This document shows, one piece after another, positions 23,205-36,023 of a stretch of DNA of 64,000 nucleotides. The stretch comes from Piper betle. Its lineage: Eukaryota > Streptophyta > Magnoliopsida > Piperales > Piperaceae. How positions within the stretch are numbered: the first letter of the stretch is position 1; each line of letters begins with the position of its first letter. A model generated the notes under the pieces. It was not told where the DNA came from. It saw only the letters and a program-made list of their open reading frames with translations, and made no database searches. Where the stretch lies: contig JAURVB010013507.1 in assembly GCA_033002965.1 (NCBI GenBank), positions 62,001 through 126,000 of the forward strand, in the 5' to 3' direction. Made by a program: the position numbers and the translations under genes.

Positions 23205-24289
23205 TTTCAACTTTAATTTCCCTGATCGGCTTGCTTAGGGTTAAATATCGTGTGTACTCACAATTTTAATAGTAAACAAAAATAAAAATAAAGAAAACAT
23301 GAAAGAATCGTACTCTAGCCCATTGTTTTTAGAATTGGTTTGAACAGGTCTGATTAAGTGGATTCAAACCGCTCCGTTAGAATCCAAATGAAAAAAATTC
23401 ATCTAAATTAAATTACTACAATCATTCATTGAATCGTTTGATTTAAATCGAGTTTTGACCGATTCATGATTCGTAAATTATAATTCTTATTGGATTTTAT
23501 ATATTTTAATATTTAATAATTACATAATAAATAAAAATATAATTTACGTATAAATAAAAAAATTTAACTTGCAATCTTCTTAATTATTATTTACGGTTTC
23601 ACCCAATCTATGAGATTTAGCACTTCAAAGTTTATAAAATTTGCTTTAAATTATTTTATTTTATAGTCAAATATAATTTAACAAAAAGATTTATTTCAAT
23701 ATTATTTTTTATTTTGATTTCATTATCCTCAATTAATAAATTTTCATACAAAGGTATATACAATCTTATTAAACTTATTAATTTAAAATGAATTATGAAT
23801 CGGCCGTAAATTGATTTGAACCGGTTCAATCTAAAATTTTTAAAAATAAAATCCGATTCAATCACCCATTTTTTTGCAACAAAGCTCTCGCCTACCGTAA
23901 TAGACCGAAGCTAATCAACGGGGAATCATCATGGGCCCTCGAAGAAACACCAGAGCCCAAGCCCAGGCCCAAATTCCCCCACGGTCGATGGGCCCCACAC
24001 CCATCCACCTCGGGGACCGAAAAAAAAGGAATCGTGGCGCGCACTTGGCGTCCCACACAAGCCACCCCTCACCCCGTCATCCGACGTGGCAAACAGCGCA
24101 TTTAGACCACGCCCATCCAAACCCAAACAAAGTTTCAACCACTGTCCTAAGGCGGGGCCCACACCTCGTACATCCAAATGCGCATCATGATAACACGCCT
24201 CAAAGTTTGACGCCCGACGTTTACATCCTCGCCGTCAAATCCGACGCCGCTCCGTCTTCTTAACCATCATCTGACACGAGGAGCTCCCT
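23205..24289. other. AT-rich diverged repeat, then promoter side of the RING gene
   Basis: 23320-23870 contains GAATCGGTTTGAACC-like words in both directions, typical of an old repeat, and no gene. 23930-24289 is GC-richer and lies directly upstream of the first exon of the RING gene. Its open frames are shadows. Confidence 0.4.
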
Positions 24290-24424
24290 CACGTTTCCTG
24301 AAACTTCACTAAAGCCCCCCGGCTCTTCTTATTCGCCGTCGTCTTCCTCACAAAACATCGCCGTTCTTGATTCTCTCCTTCACCACCTCCCTCACCTCCG
24401 GTCCGATCTCTTTCGCCGATCCCG
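24290..24424 (+). other. 5' UTR exon of the RING-finger gene
   Basis: A CT-rich leader ends CGATCCCG before GTACGC. The matching acceptor is TTTTGCAG at 25982. This implies an intron of about 1.56 kb in the 5' UTR, within which a small inverted-repeat element sits. The 5' limit is approximate. Confidence 0.5.
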
Positions 24425-25334
24425 GTACGCACTGTTCTCCACTCTTTCATTTTTTTCATCCTTTGATTTTAATTTTCCTGCTGAAAAAAATATGATCTTT
24501 TTCAATTTCGGGTTCCAGATTTTTTTAAACGTTTTTTTTTGGGAGTTGTGAGTGCGTAACTGATGCTGCTGGCTTGATTAGGTTTATTTTATTGTGCATG
24601 TTTTTGTGACTATGTGACGATCGATGATTTTTGTGTTGGGAAATATTGGAATTATTGTATGCGTAGTCTATTTTGGGAGGGGCTTGGCGGTGTAGGTGAG
24701 TGTTTGCGCCAGTTTGTTGCTGATTACGGCCCGCTTTACTGGTATTTATAGTATTTTATTCATAACTGTATTTGATTTTGTTCCTTGTAAATGTGTATTC
24801 GTTGCATGGATAATTTTTTTGTTTCTTCTAATATTGTGTAAATTTTTTTTTTGAAAAATGAGATAATTGGGATCGATAGTTTGTTATGTCCGTTTTAAGT
24901 GCCGGTTTGGCGGTTGTGTACGTATTTTTTGCGCAGGACCTTACCCAAATCTATGCATGAACATCATATCATGATTGGTTATGATGTTTTGTCCTGGATT
25001 CAATGCTCGGGACTTTATTGCTTGAATGTCAGAGAACATATTGTAATCACATTAGCAAGTACAACTTTCTTGGGGAAACTAATATCAAATATGTTTAGTG
25101 TGAAAATGAAATGTTATTTCTTATACCATTATTAAGGGTCGAGTTTAGCTTTCTATAAGGGTGAATTTTCAATTGTAATCCCGTAGTCATCCTCCGAGCT
25201 CCGTGTAAATTTTCTTCCCTTCTTATGCCGGCGAGAAGCGTTTGTATTGCCCAGATCTTCTAGAGTTAGTTTGTTGTCTCCATCTATATATATATATATA
25301 TACATATACATATACATATACATATATACACATA

Positions 25335-25555
25335 CAGAAATGATAGTGTGAACCTTTTTTAAATGTGAACTTTTTGAACCTACGTTATGACCGCTAATTG
25401 TTCATTTAATGGTGGAAATTGAGGAGTTGTGGGTGGTAGTTATAAGTAGTTCCATCAATAACTAACTAATGTGAACCATTAGATGAAAAATTGATAGCCA
25501 TGATTGAAGTTCACAAAGTTCACAAAAAAAAGTGTTCATACCCTATCATTTCCGT
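25335..25555. mobile_element. MITE in a TA/TG microsatellite within the UTR intron
   Basis: The ends are imperfect inverted repeats: GAAATGATAGTGTGAAC on the left, and CCCTATCATTTCC on the right, which reads GGAAATGATAGGG inverted. Further inside, TTTTTTAAATGTGAAC mirrors GTTCACAAAAAAAAGTG. The left flank is (TA)n/(CATA)n and the right flank is (TG)n. No coding capacity. Confidence 0.65.
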
Positions 25556-26074
25556 GTGTGTGTGTGTGTGTGTGTATACACACACACATACATACACACA
25601 TACATACATACATACATACATACCAAGACATTTTATCAAAATATAAATGGTTTAATCGTTAAATTCTAGGTTGCGATGATAATGTTGACAATGACTCATG
25701 TACTGTTGGTGAATCTGTCGAATATTTGTGAGGTGATGTAATTTGAAAAATAGTACGGCCAAAATATTCTTTATGAGGAATCTTTTGCCAACATTTTGTT
25801 TGATAATTTTTTATATTTTTAGCTTGATTCTGCTTTCTCATATGCTGGTTTTTCCTAGATTTTATTCATTATCTTCTTGAGGCATTTACGGACGCTCTCT
25901 CTTTCTCTGATCTTTTTATCTGGTCTTTTCAACTGTGAAACAAGTGATTCTTTGTTTAAATCTCATTGTTTGAATTTTGCAGGGTCTATTCTGAATTAGA
26001 AGCTATTCATGTAGCAATAGTGTGACTGCTACTTGAAGGACATTTGGACTTTGTTACTGTATATATGGTTCATC

Positions 26075-28176
26075 ATGGGATCTGTGTGCTGTGTTGCTGC
26101 GAGGGACAGGACTGTTTCAAACAGACTAAACATTGAATCAACTGCTAGGAACATTAGATATTCTCCATCCTGGAGCTTCCGATGGGATAATCAAGCAAAT
26201 TTAGAAGACAGGGTAGACAATAGGCTTTCTGTTGGAAATCATAGGAATGATGGTTTAGGAAGGCGACAAAGGGTAGAAGGTGAGATAGAAAGTTCACCTG
26301 GGAGATCAAACTTTCTTGAGAGCATGAGAGCAAGAAATTTTGGGTCTAATACTTCGGGTAATGTGTCAATATTGTTTTTTTTCTTACATGTATCTATTTT
26401 TTTCTTCATCTTTTCACATGTTGAAATGTGTTTTCCTGTTGTTGAAGCAGTTGACATTTCTCTAAAGAGTATTTTCTTCCTTGCTTGTATGTTTGAGTGC
26501 TTTGTATTAGCCAGTTCTTGGATTCTGCACTCTGTGCTTGTCATTGAGTATGTTAAGCTCTGGTCAAATTTTGTTTTTAGCAATCTTTCAGGTAATCAAT
26601 TTTTCTAAACAGGGTGAAGAGATTGATGTGAATTAGATTCTTAGTTGTGGTTGTACTGGACATAAAATCAGGGTAATTAAAATCTCTGAATTTATGCATA
26701 CTGTTATTTTTGAATCATAACACATACACGGTAAAAAGCTAAAAGAATTGAGTTTTATTTGTTTTATGCTAATGCAGTCGAAGTAATAATTACATATGAC
26801 AATATTAGGAGCAAATTTCCGATTTTAAGTAATTAGGATTCATGCAGGTATTTCAATTTAACCACCTCAGTAGACATGTATTATCTGATCTGTGTGCAAG
26901 CATGACAGATGACAGGTGGAGGAAATGAAGGTCGTGTAGCATCTGATGGACGTGTTAAATTTATGTCAAGAAGTACCTTAAGGAGACAGTTTTGAATTGT
27001 TATTAAACTTTTCGTTGATGTTCATAGTGTGGCTTTTTGTCAGCCTAATTGCTATACTTCTATTATTTTCTCTTTTTAAACTTGAACTAGTTGTTATTGT
27101 GAAACAGATTTTTCCCCAGGTAGTGCTTTCTCTATTGAGGTGAGTGGTACTTAGGAGTTAGTATTTGATCAGTATCCTTTGTAGTCATAAAATTGTGTTT
27201 CTATATGAATAATTTCTTTGTTTTATAGGATAAGGATTTGACAATGATAATGACACCTTCAAATCGATCAGCTTATGCATTATCCCCAGCCTCTGTCACG
27301 TCCCTATCCAAAGCTGGGCCTTCCAGTTCTCAGTTGTTACCACCCGAGTCTAATACTTCAAGGCATAATTCTCACTCACCTGGATGGCAGCTTTCTAGGC
27401 AAGCATCAGAAAACCAAGTCTCTACTTTCAGGTCTCCTAATGACTCCACTCTATCTGAAGGCAGACACTCTTTCATGTTGTCTCTTGCCAGTTGCGATTT
27501 TCGTGACGGAGGATCTTTTGGTGGATCTTCTGATGGTTGGTCCATGCGCACTTTCTCAGAGCTTGTTGCTTCACAGAGAGAGAGATGGTCTTTTGACAGT
27601 GAAAACGCAGCCTCCACTCATGGTAAGGTTACACGATCAAACAGTCACTTATTAGCTTCTTCTGCGGAACTTCAAGCATGTGGGATATGTTCAAAGCTGT
27701 TGAGGGAGAGGTCTTCATTTGGTGGACACAAATTAATAATTGGTAATGAACTCTCAGTGGTTTCCGTATTGTTTTGTGGACATGTATTCCATGCCGAGTG
27801 CTTGGAAAGCATGACCTCTGAAACAAATAAATTCGACCCTCCTTGTCCAGTGTGTACGGTAGGAGAAAAACCAGCTTTCAGGATAGCTGTCAAGTTAGCC
27901 AAAGCTGATATCGAATCAAGGGCTAGAAACAAACTGTCGAGGATTGGAGTTGCAGATGGCGAATTTGATGGTGATGTACTGTTCTCAAATGGCAAAAAGG
28001 GAAGAAAAGGTGGTCCTAAACTTGGGGCTAGTTCAAGCATGAAAAGCCCCTTTGTGAAACCTTTCTTGAGGCGACATTTCTCAATGGGAGGTATGAAGTC
28101 AAGCAGGCCTGCTTCCGAGGAGGAACCCACAACTGGTAAGAAAAAGGGCTTCTGGGGTAGATACGGGAAAGACTGA
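26075..28176 (+). CDS. RING-finger protein with MGSVCC N-terminus
   Basis: Coding exons 26075-26357, 27108-27139 and 27229-28176 join in frame to 420 residues. The N-terminus MGSVCCVAARDR with NIRYSPSWSFRWDN is shared by a plant RING family. Gly2 with Cys5/Cys6 suggests myristoylation and palmitoylation, so membrane attachment is likely. The middle is Ser-rich, with SDGWSMRTFSELVASQRERW. The RING finger (about residues 256-312) has CGIC, then CGHVFHAEC, then CPVC, giving Cys3-His2-Cys3 metal ligands. A basic tail ends KKKGFWGRYGKD. RING proteins of this kind act as E3 ubiquitin ligases; the target is unknown. ATG 26075 was chosen because it begins the family motif. An in-frame ATG at 26033 lies in the leader. 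Confidence 0.85.
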
Positions 28177-28769
28177 TGTTCTTGGTTAAGCGCAAGTTAG
28201 AAGCTGTTCATTAGCTAATACAATCATTTAGTCAGTGATACGCGTTGTATCAAAATGTTGTTCTTTTCAATCATTTCATAATGTCATTTTAAATAAGTTA
28301 ATTCTTATCTTTGGGTTATTTTAATCTCCTAACTTCCACCTGCTCGCATGGAGTGAATTATGTGGAATGACTTACAAAATTCATATTTAGGTGTGGAAGT
28401 AGGTAAAGAACTTCGGCCCTGACCCGAAATGCACGCGGCCGAGAGCATGGAATTTATTTGGAGGAGAAATGAAGGTAGATGAATATGTGCTTACCTTGAA
28501 TATTAGATGGAAAGAGATACTGATGTTAAGGATTGCTTGCCTTGCACCGAATGTATGGGGCGCAAAGTAAGAAGAGATGAGATCTGTCACGGACCCACAA
28601 TGCAAAATATCCCGAATGTGCATTGCATTTCATAAATAATGCATATGCAACATTTGCAATGAGATTAAGGATCCTTGAAAAGAGCTCGGGAAAAAAGTTG
28701 TAGGGAAAAGGTTTCCTGGGCAATGGCTAATTAGATTACATTTTATTGAATTGCATACTGAGTTATAAA
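28177..28769. other. 3' flank of the RING gene, nothing else seen
   Basis: The 3' UTR probably ends within the first 200 bases. The rest has only short shadow frames. Confidence 0.5.
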
Positions 28770-29600
28770 AATTGGCCGATTTTATTTGGAATCAGTTAAT
28801 TTAAATCGGATCAAAGGGTTTTTGATTTTAAAAAATAGTTATTTCGGTCTTCATGTGAATCGGTCTGGATTTACTTTGCCTGACTTGTGCATCTATCCGG
28901 AGAGACTTAACAATTAGTTGGCTCCGATCAATTTACGTCGATTTTAAAATCGGTCTAAATTGGCCAATTCCGGATGGTGACAATAGACGTGGTTGTGAGC
29001 GGCGATTGGGTGACCGGGGGTTGGGTGGGGGAAGGGGGAGACGATCTGGAGGGGCGGAAAGGGGTGGCAGGATAGGGCAGCGGCTAGGGGGTATAGAGGG
29101 GGCGGGGGCAACGGGGCCAACGTCGAAAGGCGTTGGCCGTGCAGGGCGGGCGCAGGGAGTGGGGGGTGCAGCGGGGGCGAGCCAGGGCCGATTAGGAGAG
29201 GTGGGGCGAGGTAACAACGGCGGGGAGGGACGGGTCAGAGGGGAGGCAGGGTGCGGCGGCGACGTGGGAAGGAGGGCGACAAATGTGGGAAAGAAATAAA
29301 AAAATAGTCGTGGTATTTTCGTAATTAAAACTTGACTCGAATCTTATTCGAATAAAAAATAATAACTAACTCTAAATAATTTTAAAAAAATCTTTAAAAA
29401 TATTATAAAAGACAATACATACTATCAAAATGATATGTTCTATAATTCATAACTTATCGATTTTAACTAAATTAAAATTTTTATATAAGACTAATTTAGA
29501 TCAATTCAAATAAATCAATTTTTTACCAATTTAGACGGATTCCATCTAATTTAGTGACTCCTTCAAAAACTAATTCCAATTTTAATTTTCTCAACTATGA
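28770..29600 (-). repeat. Diverged LTR-like repeat with GC-rich centre (copy 2, inverted)
   Basis: Reads, on the minus strand, in the same order as 13960-14790: words around TAACTTAGTTAAAATCG, GAATTATAGAACATATCATT, a GACTCGAATC-like motif near 29330, and then a GC-rich block at 28980-29280. Open frames in the GC block are Gly/Arg-rich artefacts. Confidence 0.55.
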
Positions 29601-29960
29601 TTACACATACGTCTACTTTTATTAATTTGACCCCACGGACATATATGAATTTTTATGAAAAATAATAGTAAAAATACTTACGTGTTTTTAAGTGTATAAT
29701 AAATACTTTATGAAACTAATCAATGTAATTTTTAATAAAATTCGAATTAATTTTGAATTATAATAAACTCAATCTGGCTTTTGTTTTCATTTCAAGTATG
29801 ACCTCGACTCCATTCGATGGGGTTGAAAAACAACCCCCAACCGACTGCAAAACTTTAATGGGCGACTGCAAACTTCCAACATTTGTCTTCTGCTCTTTAC
29901 GTCATGCTTTCACGTTAATGCCCAGGTTGCAACAATGCAGAGCACTTCCCCTTCGTTTCC
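29601..29960. other. Upstream region of the dehydrin gene
   Basis: AT-rich, no gene seen. It turns GC-richer toward the promoter elements. Confidence 0.4.
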
Positions 29961-29961
29961 A

Positions 29962-30000
29962 CCACGTGTGCCTTCTCGTGCCTCTCCGCGTATATATGAT
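29962..30000 (+). promoter_or_regulatory. ABRE/G-box and TATA box of the dehydrin gene
   Basis: CCACGTGTG (29962-29970) is an ABA-response element/G-box. TATATATGAT follows at 29991, about 90 bases before the start codon. This order fits ABA- and drought-induced dehydrin promoters. Confidence 0.6.
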
Positions 30001-30080
30001 ATTTCCCCTTTCCCGGTGCGTAGTATCTCAAAGCTTATAAAACTTTGCTTCAAACTTCGATTGTTTGATTCCTCTCCACG

Positions 30081-30622
30081 ATGTCCGACCAGCGAGACGA
30101 GTATGGCAACCCAGCAGGGAGCACTATCGACGAGTATGGCAACCCAATTGGCTACGACGAATATGGGAACCCAATTCGCCATGGCGTGTATGGAAGCTCC
30201 ATCGACCGTACTGATGATCCGACGGGGGTGACGGCCGGTGGTACCGACTCTGGTGGCCTTCAATACCCAGGTGTGACCTACGGCGGCATCGGCGAGGGTC
30301 ACGGCGGGCACGTGCAACAGGAGCACCGTGTTGTCGCGTCACTACTATCCATCGTACCAAGAGCTACAGTAGGTCTAGCTCTAGCAGCTCTGCAAGTGGA
30401 AGAAGCTAAACAATTCTTCTACATACGTACTTAACAAACAGTTGCTCTTTCTTTTGATAAAATAAGCATGGGCATGAGCCCCGTGAGCATGAGCAGACGG
30501 CTGGGTATGTCGCCGCTGGATATGCAGGGCATGATCAGACACGCCATGAGAAGAAAGGGATGATGGAGAAGATAAAAGATAAAGTACTTCCTGGTCACCG
30601 CAAGGACGAGGGACACTTCTAG
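30081..30622 (+). CDS. YSK-type dehydrin (RAB18-like), S-segment out of frame
   Basis: The N-terminus holds three Y-segments (DEYGNP) within the first 35 residues. The C-terminus holds one K-segment (EKKGMMEKIKDKVLPG) and ends DEGHF. The intron can be read as 30396-30466, giving exons 30081-30395 and 30467-30622 and 156 residues in one frame. Dehydrins are disordered LEA proteins that protect membranes and proteins during drying and are induced by ABA. The oddity is the serine tract expected before the intron (R then six S, 30371-30391), which is present but in another frame than the Y-segments. As read the protein has VGLALAALQ there. Loss of one base near 30330-30340 would explain it. The usual second K-segment after the serine tract is also absent. 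Confidence 0.8.
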
Positions 30623-32109
30623 TTACTAGTGATGGAGTAAAAACCCGCGTAGCTCTTTTTATAAGCATATATTGTATGTAAACGATGCACATTTTTTGGT
30701 GTTGAGTATGTGTACGCTATACGCAGTTTCTTACATTTTAGTAATTATAAGAAGATAAGATGGTTATACATATACTATTGTTGTATCCTTTTGTGTATAT
30801 ATAGTACGTAGGGCTGTCACGAGTCGATTTTTTCAAAGCTTGTGACCGGTTCGTTAATAGTTTTAATGAGTTCAGGTTTCATTCGGTCCGAGTAGGGCTT
30901 TTATAAATTTCAGTTCGAGTCGGGTTACCTAAAAAATGAGAGAATTGAGATCGACCCGAGCCCATATAAAAGCAATCTTTAAGCTTTTTTGAGTTTTCAA
31001 TTAGGGTATGGAGGAAGGAGTGGCGATGGCGATGGTAATTTGTGATACGGTGGTTTGGGAGAAGTAGTGGTGGCCGGTGGCGGGTGACCATCTACAGGTA
31101 ACAACGGGCGGCCATGGCCGTGGGCATGGGCCATGGGCGACGACGGGTCACGGGCAGCAACAAGCAACAGGCGTCAACCACCATTTTTTTATCATTCATT
31201 TTTTTCCGTAAAAATGATAAATCTCTCCCTTCAATCTAGTAGTAGTATGGATTTTATTATTTTTGTGTCTATTTTTTTATAATCTTATATTTTTTATCTT
31301 GTCATTTAATTTTATACTATTTTTTTTTGCTTAAATGTGATAAATCTGTTCTTCTTGTCTTAGATCTCGTATGAATTTCATTATTTTCATTTCTTCTTTT
31401 CTATGAAGCTTATTTTTTAGTCAAACATAAAGTCAAAGCTGTAAAATCTTTCATTGAAGAGATCAATTTGAAAGACGCCACCTTTTTTCTCAATTTTTAC
31501 TGTGTTCCAATTTTTTCTTGCAAATTACGATTTTTTTTCTAATGAATTCTAACAATGTTCATTTTATTGTTCATCGACCAGACAAATTCTGAGAAGTTAG
31601 ACTTCATGAATGAGAGGATTGTAGGCATGTAAGTATACAATCTTGCTTTTTAATGTATTTTATTGCAAAAGTTTCTATATGAACTTAGGTAACATATATA
31701 ATTTTTTTTAATTGCTATTACTAATTTTCTAAACTATCAAGTATTATAATTGTTATATATAAGTTAATTAAACACTAAATAGTCAACATGTGTACAAGTA
31801 GCTGTTATATAGTTTAATAAATCACTACAAATTTTATACACGTGTTATGTTATTAAATAGTTTCAAATTTATTAGTTATTGTGAAAAAATTAGTGATGTA
31901 ACTGTTTTTTACAATTTATCTAGGGTGTAAACTTCTATATGTACTTTCAAAATTATCAAGCACCACAAATTACAATGAAAATAAAATAGTAAGTCTAATA
32001 AAATAGCAAGATAAATGCAATGCAAATTACGATTAAGTTCAAACGAAATAATGATACTCAGAACAAGTACTAGCATAGTGTTGTCATACAAAGCATGCTA
32101 ATTTTAACT
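30623..32109. other. Dehydrin 3' flank and hAT-like terminal region
   Basis: Near 30808 TAGGGCTGTCACGAGTCG resembles a hAT terminal repeat and is followed by TTCGAGTCGGGTT-type subterminal words. 31000-31180 is a GGTGGCGG-rich block. The rest is AT-rich. It may be one end of the hAT element whose transposase follows on the minus strand. Confidence 0.4.
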
Positions 32110-33970
32110 TTATTCTTCTTGCTCTTCAGATTCATCAGAATCAAGGTACATTGAGCATAACCAGTCTTGTGAACAAATCAAAACCTCTACAGTTTCGGAT
32201 TTCAAACTACTTCTATGCTCATTGATCAACCTTTCACCCATGCTAAATGCAAATTCAGAGGCAATTGTTGTAAGTGGAATAGTTAAATGTCTATTGTCAT
32301 GTATGATAGTATTTTGTACTTGTTTGCATTGTGTTTCCAAGAATCTAGAAGATCAAATGCAACCTCTTTTGCAATCTTTTCTATAGGATCTTCCAGATAA
32401 GCATTTAATTCTAATTTTGATGTCTCCTTATTTTTTTCAACTTCTTGGACAAATTTGTTGTAGGCATCATCATCAAACATGTTGTAGCAATTATTTTCAA
32501 GCCCAACATACATTTTACCTAAATCATCTGTATCTAAATCACTTTGAATTGTGTATATATCATAAATATCCTTGAAAGCATTCATCACCTTCTTTAGCTC
32601 TATTTTTGCACTTTCTTTGTAGATTTGATTAAACATCATTAGCTTACATCTGGGATCCAAAATAGTTGCAATTTCCAACACCAAGTTGCATTCTGACCAA
32701 TATTTTTCAAATTTCTCTTGCATAGCTTCAATCATAGGCTCCATGTAAGCTTGTTCATATTTAAGTTCACAAGTCAATGCACACTTAATCCTCCACATCA
32801 CCGGTAAGAAAGGATTAGATGTTAGATATTTAGATCTAGATATCAGTTCAATTGCATGGTAGAACTTCTCTAATAGTTCTTTAATATTTGCATTATTTTT
32901 CCGATCTTCAGTAGATGGGCACCATTTATAGTTAGAGTCTGTATCTCTATAGTGTGCAAATGCTGGTCTGACATCTTTTGCTGCTTTCAATATGAAATAA
33001 GTGAGATTCCACCTTGTTTGCACATCTAATATCAACTCTTTTTCCCTAATCAAGTTGAATTGTGCTAAGGAGGTTTCAAAATCTAGCTTTCAGTTTGAAG
33101 AACTTTTAGCATACTTGGCTGTTTCTCGCACAGTATGTATCAGCTCCTATACATGCTTCAAACCATATTAGACGATCAAATTCAAAACTTGTGCACTGCA
33201 CCTCATGTGGAATATGTTTGTAAGATGTAAGGTACCACTATTTAGAAAACCCCATTTCAATATCTTAATCATATTATCATTTGAAATAGCATTATCAACA
33301 GTAATTGTGAACACTTTGCCTTCCAAACTCCATTCTCTCATAAATTTAGTTATAATATTTGTCATTGCTTGTCCTATGTGTAAAAGAGGAAAATGACAGA
33401 ATGCTAATATTTTTTTCTGCAACTTTCAACTTTTTGTTACATAATGAGCAGTCACAAAAATATAAGCTTTTGTCCTCCTTGAAGTGTAACAGTATGTTGT
33501 GAGGCAAACAAAGGTAACATCTTTTAAATCATTGTTGATTTTAACTTTTTCTTCTTTGTATATCTTTAAGCAATCCTTTCGAATAGCATGGCGAGGCCAT
33601 TTATCATATCGTGGTTGAAGAGTTTTACTATATAAATTAAACAGCTTACTTTCAACAAACTTCAATGGCTTCTCATCTACTATAATCATCTTTGCAAGAA
33701 CTTTCTTAAATTTTTCTCTATCATACTTGAAGTTGGTAATTATAACATTACCCTCTTTTTCTGATATTGGCTCCAAACTGATTTATTTTTGCCCCTTCTC
33801 AACTCTTTTACGCTTCTTACAACTTTTCAAATGTCTTTTTAGGCTATTTGTAGAACCAGTCTTTGACAACTTATATAAAGTTTTATAGTAGGTACATTCT
33901 ACTTTTGTTTCTCCGGATGGTAATTTCACTTTTTTCAATTCCTCCCAAACTTTTGATCTCACTCTTGTTT
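32110..33970 (-). pseudogene. hAT-family transposase remnant, minus strand
   Basis: Reading on the minus strand from 33970, the first block is a BED zinc finger (SKVWEELKKVKLPSGETKVE then CTYYKTLYKLSKTGSTNSLK) in which the second cysteine is replaced by tyrosine. The catalytic core is at 33168-33776 (FCHFPLLHIGQAMTNI, TVDNAISNDNMIK). The middle is at 32283-33053 (DVQTRWNLTYFILKAAKDVR, NYKWCPSTEDRKN, ILDPRCKLMMFNQIY). The dimerisation end is at 32110-32340 (ASEFAFSMGERLINEHRSSL, CSQDWLC). Stops and shifts break it into pieces. It is better preserved than the copy at 3.1-5.1 kb but still non-functional. Confidence 0.82.
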
Positions 33971-34079
33971 AGTTTTTGGTCACATCATCATTTGAAGTAT
34001 CTTTGATATCTGCCTCTTGTGGTGTGGTTGCAAGGACCTCTGGAAATAGAGAGGCGTCATTGTTGTCAGTCATGCCTAT

Positions 34080-34335
34080 AGACAAAAGTGAAAACAAGGT
34101 ATATTTGAAACACCTCACATGAAATATTTGAAACAAATGTAAGTGGTCACTCCTTATCAAGCTATAGCTTAATATCTTCACCATGTTATCATTAGATGAG
34201 ACATTATTTATGGTAAAAACTTAATTTTTTAATCCTCATTCTCTAAGAAATTTACTGATCATGTTTGCCATAGTTTGACCACTATGAAGTGAAGGGAAAT
34301 AACGAAAATTCAGAATTCTTTCGGCAACTTCCAAT
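34080..34335 (-). pseudogene. Second hAT transposase fragment
   Basis: The minus strand encodes FRYFPSLHSGQTMANMISKF, a core like NNVSSNDNMVK, and IFHVRCFKYTLF. These are the same catalytic-core motifs as in the neighbouring remnant, so this is part of a second hAT copy abutting the first. Confidence 0.65.
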
Positions 34336-35356
34336 TTTATTATTTTATGTAAAGTATAAAATTTAAAAAGATAATATTGAATTTGTAGTTACCAAGTCAC
34401 TCTAAATTTAGTTTAAAATACGAATTAAACCTAAAGAACCACATAAAAATCCTCTCACTCGCAAAATTTTATTTTTCTTTCCACGTTCGTGACATTTTAT
34501 TTTTATTTACTTAATTCGCATAATTTTTTTACACGACAAGGATATTTTTGGACCCACCAAACCAATTTATCTAACCTAAAGCAAAGTGTGACCGTAGGAG
34601 CAACAATCCCACACCCGAACAATTTATACTTAAATAAAAATTCATAAAAGTTACAAATGTAATTTTATAACTCGATAACTTATTGACTCTCCTTCATGTA
34701 TAACACCCGCAATATCATAATGTTTTTTCCCTCAAATTTTAAAAAAAAGTTTAAAATTTAATCATGCATCTTTCCATAAGAGATTTAATTTATCAAATAA
34801 AAATTTTGGTCATTTCATAATAATAACCACTATAGCCTTATTTTGAATTTCTTTCAATAATTGTTCATTATATAAAACTTAATAAATTAATTTCATCTTC
34901 ACTAAAAATATGTATATGCATTGGGGCCGCTTTATGTGTCTAATGGGCCCCACTTACTTCCTACTCGGGCTTAACTATATATCAATGCAACAAGGCCCGT
35001 GTATTAGATTTATGTTTCGAGACACGTTTCCATCAGCCTAGTTATTTCAATCATCAAGGTAAGAATAATTGAGATATTTACGAAAGATTGAAAGAATGTT
35101 GGAGATTTAAAGGCTTAAAGGCCTCCACCAATTGGCTTCATTATTGTGTTTCAATCACCGATTTTATGTAAGAGTTTGTGTAAAAGATCCAAGTCCTACA
35201 ACTTGAAAAAGAAACTATTTTTGTAGTTTTTTACTATTAGTGAATTATAAGGAGTATTATCCCCCAACAAATAAGCCTGCGATTTTTTATTCTTGAATTA
35301 TTTAATTGTCTCTAAATAATTGTGCTTCAGGAACACTATCTCTACAGGAATTCATG
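34336..35356. other. AT-rich intergenic DNA, no gene seen
   Basis: No supported open frame or repeat boundary. Confidence 0.45.
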
Positions 35357-35600
35357 CTCATTGTAACACCCTGTTCCAGTTCACCCAGAAACCAAATTAG
35401 AAATGCTATCCGCAACTGAACTATTCGCTAATCTACTTGATTCGATTAAACCGACCTGGATCTAACTTCGGCGTCTCAATATGGTAATGCAAGTATTCAA
35501 TGTATGGATGAGATGCTTAGGCACTATCGTGGTTCTAAATGCATGCTGAGATATGCAATCTGTGCAAAATAACCAAACAAGTTAAAAGTTCAAAGAAAAT
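35357..35600 (-). repeat. Inverted fragment of the 3' end of the long LTR
   Basis: On the minus strand it ends GGAACAGGGTGTTACA and matches, with divergence, the last 220 bases of the LTR at 36024-38848 (GAGACGCCGAAGTTAGATCC compared with GAGACACCGAGGGCAGATCC). It preserves the TTACA terminus that the neighbouring copy has lost. Confidence 0.65.
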
Positions 35601-35677
35601 AACTATTTTTAAAACAATGCAAACTGAGTATCCCCTAAAAATGCAATAAGGATCACTCTATCCAACAAACAATAATA

Positions 35678-35718
<41 letters not shown>

Positions 35719-36023
35719 CAATAAAAATGAATACATAGCAGAAACATGATGTATTTTCTCAACATTTCAATTTTATTTATTTCTGATCTTCTGAATGATT
35801 CTAGACCTCATTGCTCAACCTGTTCATTTCTATTCTCAAATTTTCAATCACATGCAAAACATTTTGTCAATTCACAGAAATAACATTCAATTCACATCAT
35901 TCACAACAATTCACCATTCAACAACATCAATTTCATTCAGCGAGTACATATATGCAAAATTGCATTGCTGCTCCTCTGTATTCCTAATAGCACTCAATCC
36001 TCCAAATTCTCACCTATATAGAT
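35601..36023. other. AT-rich spacer with a (TA)n tract
   Basis: A TA microsatellite lies near 35680-35715. No gene is seen. Confidence 0.5.

Noticed and set aside
26909..26995. Extra coding exon of the RING gene
   Set aside because: An acceptor is possible, but no good donor follows and the direct join of 26357 to 27108 keeps the frame with correct phase.
27275..28130. Alternative-frame ORFs over the RING exon
   Set aside because: They are shadows of the RING coding exon in other frames and strands.
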